A stretch of 64,000 nucleotides of DNA from Emticicia fluvialis (GCF_024793945.1 NZ_JANUSD010000009.1:189758-253757); one strand, 5' to 3'; positions 9,565 to 18,699 are shown, counted from the stretch's first letter. A program made the numbers and translations. The notes: generated by a model from the sequence alone, not told the origin.

Positions 9565-9594
9565 AATATGAGCCTTAATTTTTGAATGATTGAA

Positions 9595-9897
9595 TTACCG
9601 CCGCCAATGACCTTTTTTGTAGACGTATCCACGGGGTGATTGCACATACCGGCCCTGAACCCAAACTTTTCTGTAACGCGGAGCCTGACGGTAGTAACCA
9701 TTGCGCCATACGTAAGTGCCACCCCGGGCAACATAATGACCGGGAATCCAGACGTAACTGGGAGTAGGTGGCCCGGGGGCAACCTCAACCACAGCAGGTG
9801 GCGGAGGGGTGGTAATAATTTGACCCGAACAACTGAGACCAGCCAGTGCCAAAGGAATTAATACCCCGAAAAGCACCAGTTCTTTCAGTATTTTCAT
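9595..9897 (-). CDS. Small lipoprotein with YxWxPGHY-type repeats
   Basis: 100 residues from the ATG at 9897. It opens with a lipoprotein signal, MKILKELVLFGVLIPLALAG, followed by LSC, so Cys 23 would be lipidated. After a Pro-rich spacer come aromatic/basic repeats: YVWIPGHYV, YVWRNGYYR, VWVQGRYV, YVYKKGHW. This matches the YXWGXW-type repeats of small exported proteins of unknown function. An ATG at 9927 (110 residues) is possible: it overlaps the stop of the upstream gene in ATGAATAA, which would couple translation. The lipoprotein signal fits the later start better. Confidence 0.7.
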   Translation of the reverse strand: MKILKELVLFGVLIPLALAGLSCSGQIITTPPPPAVVEVAPGPPTPSYVWIPGHYVARGGTYVWRNGYYRQAPRYRKVWVQGRYVQSPRGYVYKKGHWRR

Positions 9898-9919
9898 TAA
9901 ACTCTGTTTGCTAATATAC

Positions 9920-10270
9920 TTATTCATTGTCTGTAACATCGCTTTGAGATTCTTCAAGATCAGTATGATTGTCGCCTCCCAGGCTATAATAATTATTTTC
10001 TTCGTCTTCTTTTCCAATGGCCTCGTCGGCATCATCAAGCTCTGCACCGGGCACATCCAGGTCATCACCAGAGGCCTCAGAGGTGCCATCTGCTTCGTTC
10101 CACGCCAGACGGTCAATTTCATTGGGCGCTTTGTCTTGCGTTGGGTTTTCCGGGTCTAGTGCTTCTTGTTTTATACCTCTGGCATAAATATCTTCTGAGG
10201 CCGGATACTTCGGATACCCGGGAAACTGCACCTCTTCTGCTTCTGGTTTGGGTTGTTGGTTTGCTTCCAT
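9920..10270 (-). CDS. Conserved acidic protein of unknown function
   Basis: 116 residues, very rich in Asp and Glu, with no signal peptide or membrane segment, so probably cytoplasmic and largely disordered. The stretch FPGYPKYPASEDIYARG is a motif I have seen in Bacteroidota hypothetical proteins; no function is known. It lies 25 bases after the next small gene and overlaps the possible early start of the lipoprotein gene, suggesting one transcript of three small genes. Confidence 0.7.
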   Translation of the reverse strand: MEANQQPKPEAEEVQFPGYPKYPASEDIYARGIKQEALDPENPTQDKAPNEIDRLAWNEADGTSEASGDDLDVPGAELDDADEAIGKEDEENNYYSLGGDNHTDLEESQSDVTDNE

Positions 10271-10295
10271 TGCGCTGGCATTTGGTTTAATTTGG

Positions 10296-10631
10296 TTACA
10301 ATAACAATATCAGAAGTAGAATTACGATTAACGCACCCGCCGAGATATAAACACCTCCGCCAAGCTCGGCCATTTGTGTTTTAAGCGCTTTTACTTCTTT
10401 GCGTAATGCTTTTTTCTCATGCGTTGTCATGCTTTTCTTATCCATTGCCTTAATTTCTTCCAGCCGTGCCATTATAGCCTTGGCTTCAGCTGATTCGAGT
10501 TTTTCAGCTTTTACTGTTTCAACTTTGGCCGCATCTTTTACCGGGGTTTCAGTAGCTGCCATACTGGCTTGTGTAATGATAAAGAAAGTAAGAATTAGTG
10601 AAGCAAGAGGTACAAAAACTTTTCGTTTCAT
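10296..10631 (-). CDS. Small envelope protein with signal and C-terminal membrane segment
   Basis: 111 residues. An N-terminal signal or anchor (about 5-25) is followed by a charged helical stretch (about 50-90, Lys/Glu rich, coiled-coil-like) and a very hydrophobic C-terminus after GGGVYISAGA (about 92-111). Similar short proteins with a GGGVY plus Leu/Ile tail are widespread in Bacteroidota and have no assigned function. First of three small genes reading leftward to 9595. Confidence 0.7.
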   Translation of the reverse strand: MKRKVFVPLASLILTFFIITQASMAATETPVKDAAKVETVKAEKLESAEAKAIMARLEEIKAMDKKSMTTHEKKALRKEVKALKTQMAELGGGVYISAGALIVILLLILLL

Positions 10632-10658
10632 GGCTGTAAAATGTTTTTAAGTGAGCAA

Positions 10659-10678
10659 TAAACCTTCGCTAAGGTTTA
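10659..10678 (-). terminator. Hairpin between trmD and the small envelope gene
   Basis: TAAACCTT-CGCT-AAGGTTTA forms an 8-bp stem with a 4-base loop, upstream of the gene at 10631 and about 130 bases past trmD. The T tail is poor, so it may be a weak terminator or a leader hairpin. Confidence 0.3.
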
Positions 10679-10804
10679 GCCCCAAAAAAATACACCACCT
10701 GAAAGAATGCAATTTTTGACTGTAATTAGTATGAAGAATGTAGATTTTTTTACTCAGGCGAGAACCTGGGTAAGCCCTTATGCCCATGCCAGCAGAAGGC
10801 TACC

Positions 10805-11527
10805 TTAATTTAGCAGGTCAGGGCGGCGCTGTTGGGTACGTTTGATAGATTGTTCAAGGCGCCAGTCGTTAATTTTTTTCTCATGACCCGAAAGCAGCAC
10901 ATCCGGCACTTTCATGCCTTCAAATTCTGCCGGTCTGGTATATACCGGCGGTGCCAGCAGGTTATCCTGAAAAGAATCGGTCAATGCTGAGGTCTCATCA
11001 TTTAAAACACCGGGTATGAGCCTGATGATGGCATCTGATACAACAGCGGCGGGTAATTCGCCACCTGATAAGACGTAATCGCCGATTGATATTTCTTTGG
11101 TAATGAAATGTTCGCGCACGCGCTCGTCAATGCCTTTGTAGTGCCCGCACAGAATAATGAGGTTGTGTGTCATTGAAAGCCTGTTGGCCGTTTTCTGGTC
11201 GAACACATCGCCGTCTGGTGTCATATAAATAACTTCGTCATAGGCTCTACCCGACTGCAAATGGCGAATACATTTGGCAATAGGCTCAATACCTAACACC
11301 ATACCTGCTCCGCCACCAAACGCGTAATCGTCTACCTGGCGGTGTTTGTTTTCAGAGTAGTCGCGCAGGTCATGGATATGCACTTCGGCATGCCCGGCTT
11401 CTCTTGCCCGCTTCAATATTGAGTGGTCAAAATAACTGTCTAGCAAACGGGGTACGCATGATATAATATCAATACGAATACCGCTGTTTTCAGTAGTGCC
11501 TGTATGTGCCTGTGTAATGTTTTCCAT
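10805..11527 (-). CDS. trmD: tRNA (guanine(37)-N1)-methyltransferase
   Basis: 240 residues. Methylates G37 next to the anticodon of tRNAs reading CNN, using S-adenosylmethionine, which prevents +1 frameshifts. The SPOUT trefoil knot is visible in ITKEISIGDYVLSGGELPAA and the N-terminal DYAFGGGAGMVL loop. The first 16 residues before IRIDIISCVP are longer than in most homologues; a later start is possible, but no better ATG exists. It follows rimM by 8 bases, so rpsP-rimM-trmD form one unit. rplS, often the last gene of this operon elsewhere, sits apart at 54818. Confidence 0.96.
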   Translation of the reverse strand: MENITQAHTGTTENSGIRIDIISCVPRLLDSYFDHSILKRAREAGHAEVHIHDLRDYSENKHRQVDDYAFGGGAGMVLGIEPIAKCIRHLQSGRAYDEVIYMTPDGDVFDQKTANRLSMTHNLIILCGHYKGIDERVREHFITKEISIGDYVLSGGELPAAVVSDAIIRLIPGVLNDETSALTDSFQDNLLAPPVYTRPAEFEGMKVPDVLLSGHEKKINDWRLEQSIKRTQQRRPDLLN

Positions 11528-11535
11528 TTTATTTA

Positions 11536-12114
11536 TCAGGATGCTTCTGGCTCGTCGTCGTCTTCATCGTCGGGCTGTAGGTTGCTATTGTCCAGATAAA
11601 CCTCCATTAGCCCCTCCGGCAAATGCGTGTACAACTCTTTTTTGTCGCGGTCAACTGTCTTTACTATGTCGTCATTAATCGGAATCAGTATTTCTGTGCC
11701 TTCATAATGCATAGCTATGAGGTCCTGGCGGTCTGATGTATACACAGCCAGAACTTTGCCCAGTTTACCTTTTACGTTGTCTACTACCGTGAAATCGATA
11801 ATCTCATGGTAATAAAACTGGTCGTTGTCTTCCAGCTCAGGCAGGTTGTCTTCCGGCAGATAAATATCACAGTTTACGAGTTTTTGCGCCTCTTCTATGG
11901 TATCTATGTCTTCAAACTTGATGATAGACTTGGCAGGTCTAATCTGGATTTCTTCTACAAAATGAGGCACCAGCTCTCCTTTTATTTCAAGCAGAACAGA
12001 ATCAAGCTCTTCGTAGTCTTCAGGATAATCAACATCAAGCCAGATGGCCAGTTCGCCTTTCAGACCATGAGTTTTGGTTATTTTACCTAATATATAGCAA
12101 TCCTCTTTTGTCAT
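11536..12114 (-). CDS. rimM: Ribosome maturation factor RimM
   Basis: 192 residues. Binds S19 and helps mature the 30S head, acting on the 3' domain of 16S rRNA. The N-terminal RimM domain begins YILGKITKTHGLKGELAIWL, followed by a PRC-barrel-like part with YHEIIDFTVVD and ending in an acidic tail DDEDDDEPEAS. It sits between rpsP and trmD, its usual place. A hairpin separates it from rpsP, so its level may be lower than that of S16. Confidence 0.95.
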   Translation of the reverse strand: MTKEDCYILGKITKTHGLKGELAIWLDVDYPEDYEELDSVLLEIKGELVPHFVEEIQIRPAKSIIKFEDIDTIEEAQKLVNCDIYLPEDNLPELEDNDQFYYHEIIDFTVVDNVKGKLGKVLAVYTSDRQDLIAMHYEGTEILIPINDDIVKTVDRDKKELYTHLPEGLMEVYLDNSNLQPDDEDDDEPEAS

Positions 12115-12133
12115 AACATTTTTGATTCAATAT

Positions 12134-12164
12134 AAAAATCCCCGCTTTTGGGCGAGGATTTTTT
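12134..12164 (-). terminator. Hairpin between rpsP and rimM
   Basis: AAAAATCCCCGC (12134-12145) pairs with GCGAGGATTTTT (12152-12163), one wobble, followed by T residues on the minus strand. It probably works as a partial terminator that reduces rimM-trmD transcription relative to rpsP. Confidence 0.7.
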
Positions 12165-12191
12165 ATAATTTCGTTAGATGGAATCTCCGAA

Positions 12192-12737
12192 TTATGCTTC
12201 TGCTGATTCTTCAGTTGCTTCTGTTGCAGGCGCTTCTTCTTCAGCAGGGGCTGCTGCAGCGGCGGCAGCTGCTTCAGCGTCAGCAATAACTTTTTGCTGA
12301 GCGGCTTCCATATCAGCGCGTTTTTTACGTTCTGCTTCAAATGCTGCTTTTTTAGCTGCATCTTTGCCTTCAGAAAGTTTGGCAATTCTTGATTCGCGGT
12401 TTTCTTGTCTTTCTTTAGACCAAGACTCGAAACGAGCATCTGCTACATCCTGAGTAATGGCTCCTTTATTTACACCAACCTGAAGGTGTTTTTTAAGCAA
12501 TATACCTTTTACTGACAAGATTTTACGGGTGGTATCGGTTGGTTCTGCACCTACCATTAACCAGTAAAGGGCTCTCTCATCTTTCAATATGATGCCCGCA
12601 GGGGTAGATTGAGGATTGTACTGACCTAATTTCTCGATAAATTTACCATCACGTGGTGAACGAGCGTCAGCTACTACGATGTCATACAATGGAGCTTTTT
12701 TGCGTCCTCTTTTTGCTAATCTGATTTTAACTGCCAT
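12192..12737 (-). CDS. rpsP: 30S ribosomal protein S16
   Basis: 181 residues from the ATG at 12737 (MAVKIRLAKRGRKKAPLYDI); an upstream ATG at 12791 lies before the predicted promoter and is rejected. The S16 core fills about the first 80 residues. The remainder is an extension rich in Ala, Glu and Lys (coiled-coil-like, ending AEEEAPATEATEESAEA), longer than the roughly 80-residue E. coli protein; such tails are usual in Bacteroidota. First gene of rpsP-rimM-trmD. Confidence 0.96.
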   Translation of the reverse strand: MAVKIRLAKRGRKKAPLYDIVVADARSPRDGKFIEKLGQYNPQSTPAGIILKDERALYWLMVGAEPTDTTRKILSVKGILLKKHLQVGVNKGAITQDVADARFESWSKERQENRESRIAKLSEGKDAAKKAAFEAERKKRADMEAAQQKVIADAEAAAAAAAAPAEEEAPATEATEESAEA

Positions 12738-12753
12738 TTTTTTCTGTTTTAAT

Positions 12754-12768
12754 GGGGAACCCGTCCCC
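12754..12768 (-). promoter_or_regulatory. Small leader hairpin of rpsP
   Basis: GGGGA-ACCCG-TCCCC forms a 5-bp GC-rich stem in the predicted 5' leader, 16 bases before the rpsP start. A role in control of S16 synthesis is possible but unproven. Confidence 0.35.
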
Positions 12769-12788
12769 TTTGCGCATTTTTTGGACTG

Positions 12789-12819
12789 CAAAATTATAAA
12801 AAATCCTTACGAAATCAAA
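12789..12819 (-). promoter_or_regulatory. Predicted rpsP promoter, interleaved with the rnpB terminator
   Basis: On the minus strand TTTG (12816-12819), a 19-base spacer, then TAATTTTG (12789-12796). The -33 element is in the loop of the hairpin at 12798-12837, and the -7 element directly follows its T tail. Confidence 0.7.
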
Positions 12820-12837
12820 GTTTCATAAGGATTTTTT
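12798..12837 (-). terminator. Terminator of RNase P RNA
   Basis: A 17-bp stem (12798-12814 with 12821-12837, one wobble), a 6-base loop TCAAAG and a T run on the minus strand, about 45 bases past the rnpB 3' end. Confidence 0.85.
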
Positions 12838-12882
12838 ATGACTATAACCTATTTTAACTTTATAAGGTATCTAAAGAAGAAA

Positions 12883-13275
12883 AAAGCGAGCCTGTAAGCC
12901 GAATTCTGTCTTTAACATTTCTGCTAAAGTCTTATCATTTATCTGGAACAACAGTTGCCTGCTGCTTCTATCAACCTACCCTCCGACTCGGGCGAGCAGC
13001 CCTTAAGCTATCTTTGCAGATGGCTGTGTCGGTTTATTTGGTCTTTCAGTTCATGAGGTTTACCATGCCCTGTCTGTCACCAGACAAGCGGTAGGCTCTT
13101 ACCCTACCTTTTCACCCTTACCTTGCGGCGGTATATTTTCTGTGGCACTGGCTGTAGGCAATCAGTCGCCCGATTCCCCCCTACCCGTTAGGTAGCATGA
13201 TGCTCTGCACTGTTCGGACTTTCCTCAACTCTTCGGTTTGCACCTTGTAGCAGCGATAAGACGGCCCGCTTTTTT
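12883..13275 (-). ncRNA. rnpB: RNase P RNA, bacterial type A
   Basis: Catalytic RNA that trims tRNA 5' leaders with the RnpA protein. On the minus strand the 5' part has GAGGAAAGTCCGAACAG, the P4 consensus, and the 3' part has ACAGAATTCGGCTTACAGG, its partner. The ends GCGGGCC and GGCTCGC and the stretch GGTAAGGGTGAAAAGG also fit. The length of about 393 bases is normal. A promoter with TACCTTTG starts just upstream and a strong terminator follows. Confidence 0.96.
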
Positions 13276-13282
13276 CTGCACA

Positions 13283-13314
13283 CAAAGGTAGAAACTCCCC
13301 TGCTGGCAAACAAT
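13283..13314 (-). promoter_or_regulatory. Predicted rnpB promoter
   Basis: On the minus strand ATTG (13311-13314), 20 bases, then TACCTTTG (13283-13290), placing the start about 7 bases before the RNA 5' end. A TTTG at 13307-13310 has a shorter 16-base spacer. Confidence 0.65.
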
Positions 13315-13420
13315 ATTTAAAAAAAATATTCTTATTTCGGTGGCTGGGTCATTAGCAGTTTCCTGACTCATTAAACTTCGCCAAAAATAAACTAATTAAT
13401 TTTTATGCGATACGCCCCCC

Positions 13421-14830
13421 TTACATTCCGTCTACCTTCAATTCAACTTTTCCTTTGGCAACAACCACCGCAACAATGCTTGACGGTGTCAGATAAACTT
13501 TATCTGGCGTTACGCTTTCAATCTTTCCGGCCAGCTTCACTCCTTTTTTGTACTCGGTGTTCATGGCAGACTCAACGTTTTGTTTGGCATAAGCGAGCAG
13601 CTCATCTATTGGCAGGCCATATTGTTCTTCAATCATTTTCACCATTTTGCCTTCTAACAGCCACGATGCCGCCCTGGCCAGTATATTCTTGGTTTTGATA
13701 TCAAACTGGGTATTGCTCAAGACTATGCTTTTTCTGGCCGGGCTGTAAACCGGGATACCCTTTATGTATATAGTGCCTTTCAGTTTGCCTTTTATCATGG
13801 CCTTAATAACCAGATACTCGTCACTACCATAAATATCAAGATCGGTTACTTCTATTTTATATTTACCGTCTTTGAAATCATACACCTGGCCAACAAACAT
13901 TTTTTTGGCAATGGCGGCGGCTTCTGTAAATGGCACGTCGCTCATTAACCCCACCTGAAAATCGTTTGGTATGCTCTGCACCAGTTTCAGATTAGGTATA
14001 GTGCTTACAGAAAACGGAGCGAATGGCTTTTCGCCGGTAATGGTTTCGGTGTAAGCCTTTAAACCAAGCACCGACCTTACGTTTCTTCCGGCGGTTACCA
14101 GTGGGGTCATCAACACCTCAAGCGGCGTTATTTTAACCCAGGTCCGGTATTCTGCCGACACCTGATACGGTTGCAGGGCGGCGTTCCATGCCTGTATAAC
14201 ATAAGGCTTGATTGACAGATTTTTGGCAACGGCATCATCTATTGAGCGCGCAAAACCTGACTGATTGTTATCTATTATTTTACCGATAATGAAATCTATC
14301 GGAATATCTATACCCAGGTTAACTTTAGGCTTGGTAATCCACTGGTAACCGTTGGGCGATGTTGAGGTCTGAACGGCCCAGTCTGGCCTGATGGTAAACC
14401 TTGTTGAGAACTTCATGTTGATTTCAAACTCAACAGGAATGTACTTTTTGAAGCCAAAGGCGCCGATACCCTGCTCTGCCCATACTTTCAGCGGAACCGT
14501 GAAATCAAAAACATCATTGGTGGCTGCTGTAATAATAATATTAGATTTTTTCCAGACCTTACATTTAAAGTCGTCATTATTATTGTCGGTATAGCTGTTA
14601 TCTTCGTAAATAAGCCCGGAGATACTGGCATTGATTTGCTTTTCGATGTCGGCCATCGAAATGTTAAATGGTATGCTGATATTAGATAAGACTTTTTCCA
14701 CTTTTACTGAATCTTGCAGGTATTTTTCTACCGGGGCTTCGGGTTCTGCCGTTTTTTGGGCAACGGCTTCATGATTTGAATACAAAAGTGCGCTTACAAA
14801 CAAACAACAGACAATTGTTAGCTTCTTCAT
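13421..14830 (-). CDS. DUF4403-family exported protein
   Basis: 469 residues with a signal peptide (about 1-24, ending EAVAQ). The rest has the alternating strand pattern of DUF4403 proteins, which look like lipid-binding tubular (SMP/BPI-like) folds: paired halves beginning ISIPFNISMADIEKQIN and LMSDVPFTEAAAIAKKMFVG. It is likely periplasmic or outer-membrane attached; the ligand is unknown. It stands between rnpB and the DUF2027-Smr gene, 68 bases downstream of the latter on the same strand. Confidence 0.85.
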   Translation of the reverse strand: MKKLTIVCCLFVSALLYSNHEAVAQKTAEPEAPVEKYLQDSVKVEKVLSNISIPFNISMADIEKQINASISGLIYEDNSYTDNNNDDFKCKVWKKSNIIITAATNDVFDFTVPLKVWAEQGIGAFGFKKYIPVEFEINMKFSTRFTIRPDWAVQTSTSPNGYQWITKPKVNLGIDIPIDFIIGKIIDNNQSGFARSIDDAVAKNLSIKPYVIQAWNAALQPYQVSAEYRTWVKITPLEVLMTPLVTAGRNVRSVLGLKAYTETITGEKPFAPFSVSTIPNLKLVQSIPNDFQVGLMSDVPFTEAAAIAKKMFVGQVYDFKDGKYKIEVTDLDIYGSDEYLVIKAMIKGKLKGTIYIKGIPVYSPARKSIVLSNTQFDIKTKNILARAASWLLEGKMVKMIEEQYGLPIDELLAYAKQNVESAMNTEYKKGVKLAGKIESVTPDKVYLTPSSIVAVVVAKGKVELKVDGM

Positions 14831-14898
14831 AGGGTATTGTTAATTGTACTTTTTTGAGCAAAACGTTTTTGACAACGAAAAAATCATGAGGTTTAAAT

Positions 14899-15897
14899 CT
14901 ATTTTATCTTAATGCGGGTGGCGCCATAACCAAATTTTTCTTTCTGGGCGTCTTCAAACCACGCCACATTCTTATGGCCTGATAACCGGCGTTGGATTTC
15001 CTGCCTTAAAACACCGTTACCCACACCGTGTATAAACGTTATATCGTCCATACCGCTGGCTATGGCTTGTTCAAACTTGCTCAGAAAAGTATTCATCTGC
15101 AGCTCAAGCATCTCGGCGTTGTTGAGTGTCCTATGGTTTTTAGTAAGCTGCTCTATGTGTAAATCTACCATTGGCGCAGGCTTTTCGTAGGTTTTAGGCA
15201 ATGTCTCAACCGACTTCTGGGCCATCATGCTTTCTTTCAGTTTGTTGGCATCTATTACCAATTTTGGCTTAGGTTCTGCTTTTTCTGTGGGTATGGCTTC
15301 TGCGTCGTCGCTGTCAAGCTGGTACAAATACGATTCTCTTTCAAGAATGGGTGTTTTATTTTTATGATTAGGCCAGGTGTTGGCTCTGATTCTGAGCTTT
15401 TTAAACAAAGGCGCGCGCTCATCAAACGGCCCATTGTTAAAATAAAGCACTCTGATAGAGAAACTTCCCCAGGTTTCCATATCTTTAATCAACAAATCAA
15501 GGCTTGATTTCTGATAACTTTTTGCATTAATTAAGCCGCCTGCCAGGCCTACATGTATGCGGTCTGTGGTTAATGTAAGCGCAAAGGGCAGGTCCCAGTC
15601 TGTATTATTAACAATATTAACAGATACTTCTTTTTCATTAACCGGCACAAATGCCAGAAAAATACCTTTGTCGGCCTTAATGATGGGTTTGGTTTCTTTG
15701 GGTTTGTTATCTGCCGTAACAGGTGCAGGTTTAAAAAACTGTGTTTCTGTTTTTGATACAACGGCCAGTTCTCTCTTTAAAACCGGCAATTTAAAGCCGG
15801 CTTCAATTTCTACCTCAACAACGTTATCTTTTAAAAATCTGGTTATGATGCCTTCTTCTTTCGAATGTAATAATCTTACCTTGTCTCCTATATTCAT
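14899..15897 (-). CDS. DUF2027 protein with C-terminal Smr domain
   Basis: 332 residues. The N-terminus MNIGDKVRLLHSKEEGIITR resembles the MutS2-type beta-barrel start. The middle is the DUF2027 region (about 70-200). The C-terminus holds an Smr domain (about 245-332) with VDLHIEQL, then DITFIHGVGNGVLR, the HGxGxG-type nucleic-acid nicking motif, and FGYGATRIKIK. Smr domains act as nucleases on branched DNA or on RNA in stalled ribosomes; which applies here is unknown. No ATPase domain is present, unlike MutS2. Confidence 0.88.
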   Translation of the reverse strand: MNIGDKVRLLHSKEEGIITRFLKDNVVEVEIEAGFKLPVLKRELAVVSKTETQFFKPAPVTADNKPKETKPIIKADKGIFLAFVPVNEKEVSVNIVNNTDWDLPFALTLTTDRIHVGLAGGLINAKSYQKSSLDLLIKDMETWGSFSIRVLYFNNGPFDERAPLFKKLRIRANTWPNHKNKTPILERESYLYQLDSDDAEAIPTEKAEPKPKLVIDANKLKESMMAQKSVETLPKTYEKPAPMVDLHIEQLTKNHRTLNNAEMLELQMNTFLSKFEQAIASGMDDITFIHGVGNGVLRQEIQRRLSGHKNVAWFEDAQKEKFGYGATRIKIK

Positions 15898-16511
15898 ACT
15901 TGCTTATAATTAATTAAACGCCATGCTGATTGCAAAATAACACGACAAACTCTATAACAGCATTATTAAAGAAATAATTTCAAAGAATTTACAAAATTGA
16001 ACGCATTTCTCGCGGAAAAATACTATTTCCTTCAAGCTTGGTATCTTTTAATTATGCAAAAAAATACTTGCCGGAAACGCATTTAAAAAGACTGATTCCG
16101 GGCATAAAAGCACAAAAAAAAGTACCGAATAATGAAATTACTGAATCTGATACAAATCTAAACAAAACTTCGTTTTATAATTTCCTATTTCATGAAACAA
16201 GAAGTTAATCTGATAAAGGTCAACAAACACCTCATTTAAAAAATTGAAGCGGTTGCCATGCCTGATAAAGATATTTGAATGCTGCATTTGAAGCCGGTGC
16301 TGAAGCCATTAATGCCAGACCGATAGTGCCGGAATTGAATAGTTTGAACTGCGATTAGACTAAAAAAAATACAATACCTTAAGTAAGACTGGTATAAATA
16401 AAATACAACACCTCACTAAAAACTACAAAACAGGAGAAAAACCTCCTGTTTTTGAAATTTAATTTTCGCTAATAAAATATAAAAATCATTTATTACGAAT
16501 AAACCAGATTT
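15898..16511. other. Intergenic region, no gene seen
   Basis: 614 bases, AT-rich, with only very short open frames. The only structure I see is the terminator hairpin at 16427-16453. Confidence 0.6.
16427..16453 (-). terminator. Terminator of the vWA-protein gene
   Basis: AAAACAGGAG (16427-16436) pairs perfectly with CTCCTGTTTT (16443-16452), 6-base loop. It lies about 60 bases past the stop of the minus-strand gene. Confidence 0.75.
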
Positions 16512-18599
16512 TTAGTAAGTACCCAGATACTTGCGCGACACCCACTCTACACTGGCCAGAACCAGCAGCACAAAGAACACCCATTTTAGATTAATGAACT
16601 CATTCATTTCTTCAATACTGCTTATTTTATCGGGACTTTGGTTTGTTGATAAATACTCAGTCAGATTGTTTAGGCGGCCTGCCTCATAAAATTTACCCTT
16701 GTTTTGCTGCGCCAGCGTGCGCAGTAAATTAAAGTCGGCGGTATGGGTGAGGTCTTCTAAGTCGGTATTTTGCACTACAAACTGGCCGCTTACTTCTTCG
16801 CTCTTGCCTAGTACCTGCGTTGCGGCCTTGTAGCGGTAAACGCCTTCGCCCAGGCCTGAAATTTCAAAACGGGTGTTGTCCTGGCTGATGGTATAGTTAT
16901 AGCTTTTGGTAGTGCCTTTTTCGTCAGTTATTTCCAGTCTGATGCTCTGGTTATATATCCGCTCGTAGATATCATTATAGGCTTCATTTTCAAAAACAAT
17001 TTTTTCATCTACCGAAAACTCTCTTGACACCGGATACACCCTCAGTTTACGTTTATCGTCTTTTATAGAAATCAATTGCAGGGTTTTCATAAATACCTCG
17101 TCTACAATTTCCTGCTTGTCGGTCAGGGCAAACTCTTCCAAACGCCATTGCCAGATGCCCTCAGCCGTTAAAACAGCCGATTTACGTGCATTAGCAGTAT
17201 TGGCAATCAGCAGCGGTTTAGGTGTAACCACTGACCCTACACGTTGGTAAAGAATAATTTCACTGCCGGTTCCTGGCCGGTATTCGCCAAATGGCGCCAA
17301 CAGAGGCGGTAATTTTTCAAGAATACTTAGTTTATCGCCATCCAGATTAAAAAGGTTAAAGCTACTGTTAAATTTTGCGCTCACTTTATCTGCCCTTCCT
17401 GCCTGCGCCAGAATGCTAAGCGTTTGCTGTATGCCATTAAAACCAGCAATATTGGATTGATTACCCAGAATAAACAAAGTGGGCTTTGCCTGCGCCATCA
17501 GGCGGTTCAGCAGGTTACCGCCTGCACCGTAGAGGTCTGGTAACTGGTGGAGAATGAGCACATCAAATGGCTGGGTGCCAATTTCATTAATATTATCGCT
17601 CTGAAGTACCTTTACTGTTAGTTCATACAGCTCATTTTTCTCAATTATGGCCCTGATAGCCTTAATATCGGGGTGCGGAGCCAATGCCACCAGAAGAATT
17701 TTCTCTTTGCCGTCTACTACATCTATGTACACATCGCGGGCGTTGTTTCTGGCCGTAAATTCTCCATTGAGCGGCACCACTTCAATTGTATAGCGCTGCA
17801 AGCCTTTTTGTTCTGCATTGCCATAAAAAGTTATCTGTTTCAGGTCGGTGTCCGTATCAAAACTTACTGTTTGGCGGTCTATTATTTTTCCTCCGTGTTT
17901 CAGCAGAACCGAGGTTGTTTTACCTGTATACCCATAACTTGAAATTTCAGCCTGTACAGGAAACTTATTGCCCAGATAAGCGATCCGGTTGGCATAGATG
18001 GCGTTCAGCTTCACATCTCTTCTCAGGGTGGTATCACCTAAGCCAATGGTATGTACGTTAAAATTATACTTGCCATAGGTAGGCGAAACACCCGAATTGG
18101 CTATGCCATCAGACACCAGAATTACATCTGTCAGGTTTCGGCCCTCATAATTATTCTTTATACCGGCCAGTAAGCCAGATAAATCGGTAGTTTTTTCGTT
18201 AAATTTTAAAGAATTGATGTCGCCGTTTAATTCAGTTTCACTCAATGTTTTAATCTCTACATTATTACCCTTGCTTTCAATTGCCTTTATCAGTTTCTGC
18301 AGATTGTCTTTCAGCGCATTTATTTTTTCTTCGCCGCCTTTAGCCATTGAGGCAGAGTTATCAACTGCCAGCACCACGGTAGGTTTCTCAATGCTTGTTT
18401 TATTGCTTCTCAACAGCGGGTTTACAAGTAAAAAAGCAAGCAGGGCAACCAGAATACCCCTGGCAACGGCCAAAAGCCTGTTTTGAAGTGTTGTAAAGTT
18501 TGATTTTTTCTGATAAAGTAGAAAGCTATATATACCACCTGCCAGTAAGCAAAGTAAGATAAACCAAGGAGAAGACTGAAAGATTAGTTCGGATTTCAT
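16512..18599 (-). CDS. Membrane protein with von Willebrand factor A domain
   Basis: 695 residues from the ATG at 18599 (MKSELIFQ); an ATG five codons earlier is also possible. Two N-terminal membrane segments (about 10-30 and 43-60) precede a vWA domain with the MIDAS motif DNSAS in VVLAVDNSASM and a second element VILVSDGIANSG. A long periplasmic part follows, and a last membrane segment, WVFFVLLVLASVEWVSRK, lies at the C-terminus. This layout is like the BatA/BatB-type or large vWA membrane proteins of Bacteroidota; the partners are not in the window. Role unknown, perhaps envelope protein assembly. Confidence 0.85.
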   Translation of the reverse strand: MKSELIFQSSPWFILLCLLAGGIYSFLLYQKKSNFTTLQNRLLAVARGILVALLAFLLVNPLLRSNKTSIEKPTVVLAVDNSASMAKGGEEKINALKDNLQKLIKAIESKGNNVEIKTLSETELNGDINSLKFNEKTTDLSGLLAGIKNNYEGRNLTDVILVSDGIANSGVSPTYGKYNFNVHTIGLGDTTLRRDVKLNAIYANRIAYLGNKFPVQAEISSYGYTGKTTSVLLKHGGKIIDRQTVSFDTDTDLKQITFYGNAEQKGLQRYTIEVVPLNGEFTARNNARDVYIDVVDGKEKILLVALAPHPDIKAIRAIIEKNELYELTVKVLQSDNINEIGTQPFDVLILHQLPDLYGAGGNLLNRLMAQAKPTLFILGNQSNIAGFNGIQQTLSILAQAGRADKVSAKFNSSFNLFNLDGDKLSILEKLPPLLAPFGEYRPGTGSEIILYQRVGSVVTPKPLLIANTANARKSAVLTAEGIWQWRLEEFALTDKQEIVDEVFMKTLQLISIKDDKRKLRVYPVSREFSVDEKIVFENEAYNDIYERIYNQSIRLEITDEKGTTKSYNYTISQDNTRFEISGLGEGVYRYKAATQVLGKSEEVSGQFVVQNTDLEDLTHTADFNLLRTLAQQNKGKFYEAGRLNNLTEYLSTNQSPDKISSIEEMNEFINLKWVFFVLLVLASVEWVSRKYLGTY

Positions 18600-18699
18600 A
18601 AACCCCGGCCCCATTCATAAACGGGAAATTCTTGTTAAAAAATGATACTACTAAAACAACACCATTGGTGGATAATTATTTTGCCAAGATACAAAAAAA

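Larger units (their letters stand above)
9295..9594. other. Intergenic region between gyrA and a lipoprotein gene
   Basis: Holds the gyrA promoter at 9376-9407 and the terminator at 9540-9564. Nothing else is seen. Confidence 0.6.

Noticed and set aside
9595..10122. 175-codon frame on the minus strand
   Set aside because: Its first part runs through the 116-aa acidic gene in another frame; the real gene is the lipoprotein from 9897 (or 9927).
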